Source: an uncultured Rhodospirillaceae bacterium (GTDB taxonomy: Bacteria; Pseudomonadota; Alphaproteobacteria; Reyranellales; Reyranellaceae). From it: a DNA stretch of 54,194 nt. Each line of letters begins with the position of its first letter. The stretch's first letter is position 1. The notes beneath the pieces are model-generated. The model was not told where the DNA came from. It made no database searches and saw only the letters and a program-made list of their open reading frames with translations. The stretch spans positions 1 to 54,194 of the forward strand of contig CAMFGZ010000030.1 of NCBI GenBank assembly GCA_945952105.1, read 5' to 3'. Shown here one piece after another: positions 48,797-54,194 of this stretch. The position numbers and the translations under genes were made by a program.

Positions 48797-49357
48797 CTAC
48801 AGGTGGATCAGGGTCGGCGCGACGAAGGCCAGCGCCGTGAAGCCCAGCCCGAGCACGCCAAGGCCGACCGACAGGAAGGTCAGCCAGACGACCGTCGTGA
48901 GCGCGGCGGCGCCGGCGAGCACGATGGCGAGCTGGAAGCAGGCCGAACCGTATTCGAACATGTGATAGGCGGCCATCGACCGGTCGCGATGGGCCTCCCT
49001 CAACTTGGCGCGAGCGGCCAGTTCCTTGCGGCCCTCATTGGTATCGGGCTCGGTATCGTAGCGCTGGGCGGTCTGGCGCCACCGGTCGGCCTGCGCCTTG
49101 AGTGCCGGCGGAACGGTGTCGGGACTGTCCTTGAACGTGGCCTCGACCTCTTCGGCCGCCGTCCTCAGCATCGTCTGCCGGATGGTCTTGGATTGGAAGA
49201 ACGACCAGAGGTTGGAGGCGTCGATGTGGCTCGAAAGAGCGTTCGTCTGCGAGCTCTTGCCGCCCATTTCCGAAACCGCCAGCAGGGCGGCCAGGATCGC
49301 CACCAGCAGCGCGATCCTCTTGTTGGAACTGTCGACGTGGCCGTGTCCGCCGGACAT
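48797..49357 (-). CDS. DUF4337 membrane protein
   Basis: A 186-residue inner-membrane protein. One N-terminal TM (RIALLVAILAALLAVSEM) is followed by a hydrophilic helical region (NALSSHIDASNLWSFFQSKTIRQTM, LKAQADRWRQTAQRYD), then two C-terminal TM segments (CFQLAIVLAGAAALTTVVWLTF and VGLGVLGLGFTALAFVAPTL). The ASNLWSFFQSKxIRQ motif is the DUF4337 signature as I know it. No function is assigned. It stands alone on the minus strand between DUF4167 and clpB. Confidence 0.85.
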   Translation of the reverse strand: MSGGHGHVDSSNKRIALLVAILAALLAVSEMGGKSSQTNALSSHIDASNLWSFFQSKTIRQTMLRTAAEEVEATFKDSPDTVPPALKAQADRWRQTAQRYDTEPDTNEGRKELAARAKLREAHRDRSMAAYHMFEYGSACFQLAIVLAGAAALTTVVWLTFLSVGLGVLGLGFTALAFVAPTLIHL

Positions 49358-49435
49358 TCGAGTGCCTCCAAATTTTTGTCGGCGGCGTTCTTAACTCACG
49401 TTTTCAGGGTGCGAAAGCCGCACACGGTTTGAGGT

Positions 49436-49463
49436 CTTGTACCCCGCGAATCCGATCCCATAT
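49436..49463 (+). promoter_or_regulatory. clpB: Sigma-32 (RpoH)-type heat-shock promoter of clpB
   Basis: CTTGTA (49436-49441), a 14-nt spacer, and TCCCATAT (49456-49463), against the enteric consensus CTTGAA-N13-15-CCCCATNT. It lies 77-104 nt upstream of the clpB ATG. This fits heat-induced expression. Confidence 0.7.
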
Positions 49464-49539
49464 CGCCTTCAGGATGCCTCCCAGGAGGGTCCGCTCTTCC
49501 GCCCGCCGCTCGACGGGGGCGTAAAGGAAAGGGTTGAGT

Positions 49540-52146
<2,607 letters not shown>

Positions 52147-52149
52147 AGA

Positions 52150-53733
52150 CTAGTCGCGTTTGGCGACCTGAGACGGCGCGGGCTCCCTGGGAGCCTGCGC
52201 CGTTTTCTTTGGTGCGGGCTTCGGTGGATCGCCCGGTTTGTCGACGTCGCCCGCCACTGGCGCGCTCTTGAATTGCGCCAGGTACTGCTTCGCGAGCGCC
52301 TGGAAGCGCGCGGCATCCTTGCCGCCGACGGTGCCGCGCATCGCGAACTTCTGGGTGAGCGGATTGACGTGCTTGCCGCCCTTCAGGAACTCGTAGTGCA
52401 GATGCGCCCCGGTCGACATGCCGGTCGAACCGACAAAGCCGATCACCTGCCCCTGGCGCACCGAAACGCCCGGCTTGATGCCCGGTCCGATGCGCGACAT
52501 GTGGGCGTAGGCCGTCGCAACGTCCTGGGTATGTTGCAACTTGACGTAGAGTCCATAGCCGCCATTGGGTCCAGCGGACACGACCTTTCCCGTGCCGGCG
52601 GCCAGGATCGGCGTGCCGGACGGTGCCGCGAAATCCACGCCCGCGTGTAACGCGCTGAAGCCCAGGATGGGATGTTCGCGCATGCCGAAGCGCGAGGTGA
52701 TGCGCGATGCATCCATCGGCGTGCGCAGGAACGAGCGCACCACGCTCTCGCCTTGCGGGTTGTAGAAGCCATCGGCGCCGCCCGGGGGCCGGTAGCGGAT
52801 CACGGTGACGGTGCGCTTCAGGAGTTTGAGTTCGCCGGCGAGCAGGCGACCGGGATGCGTGACCTTGCCGTCGCTCGTCACGAGCTGCTCCAGCAGGACG
52901 GTGAACTTCTGTCCCTGCTTCAGTTCGCGCTGGAAGTCGACATCGTAGGACAAGGCGCGGACGAACTCGATCATCGCCGCCGATGGTGCGCCGGCCTTCA
53001 TGCCACTCTGCTGCAGCGAGCCGTCGCGTTCGCCTTCCACGCGCACGATGCGGGGGCTGACCTTGTAGATTTTCTCCTCGGCATCGTAGCCGCCGTCGTC
53101 GGTGCGGCTGACGATGTACTCCCGTTCGGGTTGAGGCCGGACGGACAATGCAAGCACCCGCGGCGCGTCGGGCTGCTCGGGAATGGTCTGCATCGTGAGT
53201 TCGATCGTCTCGCCCACCGCCAGGCGCCGCTTCTTCAGCAGCGACTGGAGCTTCTCGGCGATCTGCTTGCGGTCGGCCGGGGAGACGTCGATGTCGGCCA
53301 GCATCTTCTCGACCGTGTCGCCTTTCTCGAGGCGAAGCGTCAGGTCGTAGATGTCGCCGGCCGGCGGATCGGCATCGGCCGTGGCCTCCGGCGGCTTCAT
53401 CTGGAAACCCTTGAAATCGATGGGCGGGGGCGCCGCCTTGCCGAAATCCGCCGCCGTCGGGGGCGGCCCTGGCTCGCTGTTGGCGATGATCACGGGCGCC
53501 GGGGCAGCGTTTCCGCGCGGTAACGCGTTGGATGCTTCAGGAGCGAGCGGCGCCGCCGGCGCCTTGGGCGGGGACGGCAAGGCCGCGATTTCAGGGTTGG
53601 AGCGGTGGCTGATGACGAGCCCGGCCATGGCCAGGCCGATCACGCCGATCGCGAAGAGGACAGGCCGAAAGAGCCCGAATGTCGTGTTTCCGGGGCTTTT
53701 CGGCCGGTCCGACGGAGGGGGGAAACCCGTCAT
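52150..53733 (-). CDS. M23 metallopeptidase (periplasmic, membrane-anchored)
   Basis: A 527-residue envelope peptidase. A single TM anchor near 22-42 (RPVLFAIGVIGLAMAGLVIS) is followed by a Pro/Ala linker, a LysM/OapA-like domain (about 125-185, LTLRLEKGDTVEKMLADIDV), and the C-terminal M23 zinc peptidase with GFSALHAGVDFAAPSGTP and TGAHLHYEF supplying the metal ligands. It should cleave peptidoglycan cross-links like MepM/ShyA. The tail is Pro/Lys rich. It overlaps the clpB terminator at its 3' end. The start at 53733 is followed by a region with no other convincing gene. Confidence 0.92.
   Translation of the reverse strand: MTGFPPPSDRPKSPGNTTFGLFRPVLFAIGVIGLAMAGLVISHRSNPEIAALPSPPKAPAAPLAPEASNALPRGNAAPAPVIIANSEPGPPPTAADFGKAAPPPIDFKGFQMKPPEATADADPPAGDIYDLTLRLEKGDTVEKMLADIDVSPADRKQIAEKLQSLLKKRRLAVGETIELTMQTIPEQPDAPRVLALSVRPQPEREYIVSRTDDGGYDAEEKIYKVSPRIVRVEGERDGSLQQSGMKAGAPSAAMIEFVRALSYDVDFQRELKQGQKFTVLLEQLVTSDGKVTHPGRLLAGELKLLKRTVTVIRYRPPGGADGFYNPQGESVVRSFLRTPMDASRITSRFGMREHPILGFSALHAGVDFAAPSGTPILAAGTGKVVSAGPNGGYGLYVKLQHTQDVATAYAHMSRIGPGIKPGVSVRQGQVIGFVGSTGMSTGAHLHYEFLKGGKHVNPLTQKFAMRGTVGGKDAARFQALAKQYLAQFKSAPVAGDVDKPGDPPKPAPKKTAQAPREPAPSQVAKRD
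52173..52206 (+). terminator. clpB intrinsic terminator, inside the convergent M23 gene
   Basis: A long stem, CGGCGC with GGCTCC paired to GGAGCC and GCGCCG, runs from 52173 to 52203 and is followed by TTTT (52203-52206). It lies 26 nt after the clpB stop and within the last codons of the M23 peptidase gene on the other strand. Confidence 0.8.
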
Positions 53734-53924
53734 GACCTCTGACCTATGTGTGCCCCGGCTGGTCCGAGGCCTCGGTTAGGGGTGGTGCCGGGGCGTATTT
53801 TCTTTTCCCGGCGGCGACTAGCTACATATTGATGCCGGAAAGGCTTTTGCCGCACAACAATACAATAGGTTTGAAGGTTTTTTTGGCGATTCCGAGTCAT
53901 CGTTACGAATTCGTAAATTTCCCG

Positions 53925-53953
53925 TTGACGGTCCAAGGGACCCCCCATATAAG
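53925..53953 (+). promoter_or_regulatory. Near-consensus sigma-70 promoter facing the right edge
   Basis: TTGACG (53925-53930), a 17-nt spacer and TATAAG (53948-53953), preceded by an AT-rich stretch (53820-53925) that could be an UP-like element. It is the strongest promoter in the window and points to a gene beyond 54194. Confidence 0.75.
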
Positions 53954-54194
53954 CGCGGCTCCCGACGACGAGCGGGGCCGCCGAAACCGCCTCAGACACT
54001 GAGGCGCCAGGGTCGAAAGATCCAACGGGGGCAACGTTCGACGAAGGTCTCGACCCAAGGGTCGCGCGCTCTATGCATCGTCTGTTAGGAAAGGGATACG
54101 CCGGCGGCGGCGATCATGAAGTGCTTCGGCATCGACTGATTTCGTCGTCGCTAGTTCGGAAATTCGACGTAAGTTGGATAGAGTAATTAGTGAC
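53954..54194 (+). other. Non-coding leader, probably of a stable-RNA (rRNA) operon
   Basis: After the promoter, about 240 nt carry no credible open frame. They contain hairpins: GCCTCA-GACAC-TGAGGC (53989-54005), and the CGACCC/GGGTCG palindrome at 54051-54064. The final 40 nt turn AT-rich. A strong promoter followed by a structured non-coding leader resembles alphaproteobacterial rrn operons, but no 16S sequence is reached. The part 53734-53924, upstream of the M23 gene, is AT-rich and presumably holds that gene's promoter; I could not place it. Confidence 0.45.

Noticed and set aside
53730..54002. Open frames of 84-89 codons on both strands near the right edge
   Set aside because: They cross the promoter region, have no family features and lack ribosome-binding sites.

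Overview
The window is high-GC DNA that is almost fully coding. It reads as a chromosomal segment of an alphaproteobacterium, probably of the Rhodospirillales/Reyranella or Bradyrhizobium-like sphere. The support is the aerobic cobaltochelatase pair CobS/CobT beside a J-domain protein, the aroK-aroB-CorC order, xerD-accA, secA-PPIase-argJ-mutT, comF-grxC-nitrilase, DUF1178, and the run ubiG / lysC-ptsP-rodZ-ispG-hisS-prfA-prmC-DUF4167-clpB. The genus is inferred from gene content only. All protein names come from reading motifs by eye; no database search was run.

Layout. 1-3.1 kb (minus): cobT (cut by the left edge), cobS and a zinc-finger/J-domain protein. 3.2-7.1 kb: BolA (+), then DUF2889, a CorC-type CBS membrane protein, aroB and aroK (minus). 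7.3-12.0 kb (+): a 59-residue membrane peptide, an exported helical-repeat protein and xerD, chained by overlapping start and stop codons, then accA and an LLM flavin oxidoreductase. 12-21.7 kb: an accessory catabolic/transport region with a palindromic repeat element, a TPR protein and a 2OG-Fe(II) oxygenase (minus), TauD dioxygenase, MaoC-like hydratase and MFS transporter (+), then epoxide hydrolase, tyrosine phosphatase and a TonB-dependent receptor (minus). The receptor has a Zur-type operator on its promoter.

21.7-30.2 kb: an unrecognised multi-pass membrane protein, a Rap1a/Tai-like exported protein, a small STAS-like protein, secA with a good promoter, parvulin PPIase, argJ and mutT. 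30.2-38.5 kb: a six-TM protein coupled to an NDUFAF5-like methyltransferase, comF-grxC-nitrilase, an apparent insertion (amidohydrolase, methyltransferase, EamA exporter), DUF1178 and ubiG. 38.6-52.1 kb (+): lysC, ptsP, rodZ with a shortened C-terminus, ispG, hisS, prfA, prmC, DUF4167, a convergent DUF4337 gene, and clpB behind a sigma-32-like promoter. 52.1-53.7 kb: an M23 envelope peptidase (minus). The last 460 bases hold no credible gene but carry a near-consensus promoter facing right, probably the leader of a stable-RNA operon.

Most of the window is housekeeping: cobalamin, shikimate, fatty-acid, arginine, aspartate-family, isoprenoid and ubiquinone biosynthesis, plus secretion, translation termination and proteostasis. 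I saw no CRISPR array, prophage, insertion sequence or tRNA. The points most worth a second look are the Zur-controlled receptor, the membrane peptide/exported repeat protein/XerD unit, the divergent 2OG-oxygenase pair, the truncated RodZ and the block inserted after the nitrilase gene.
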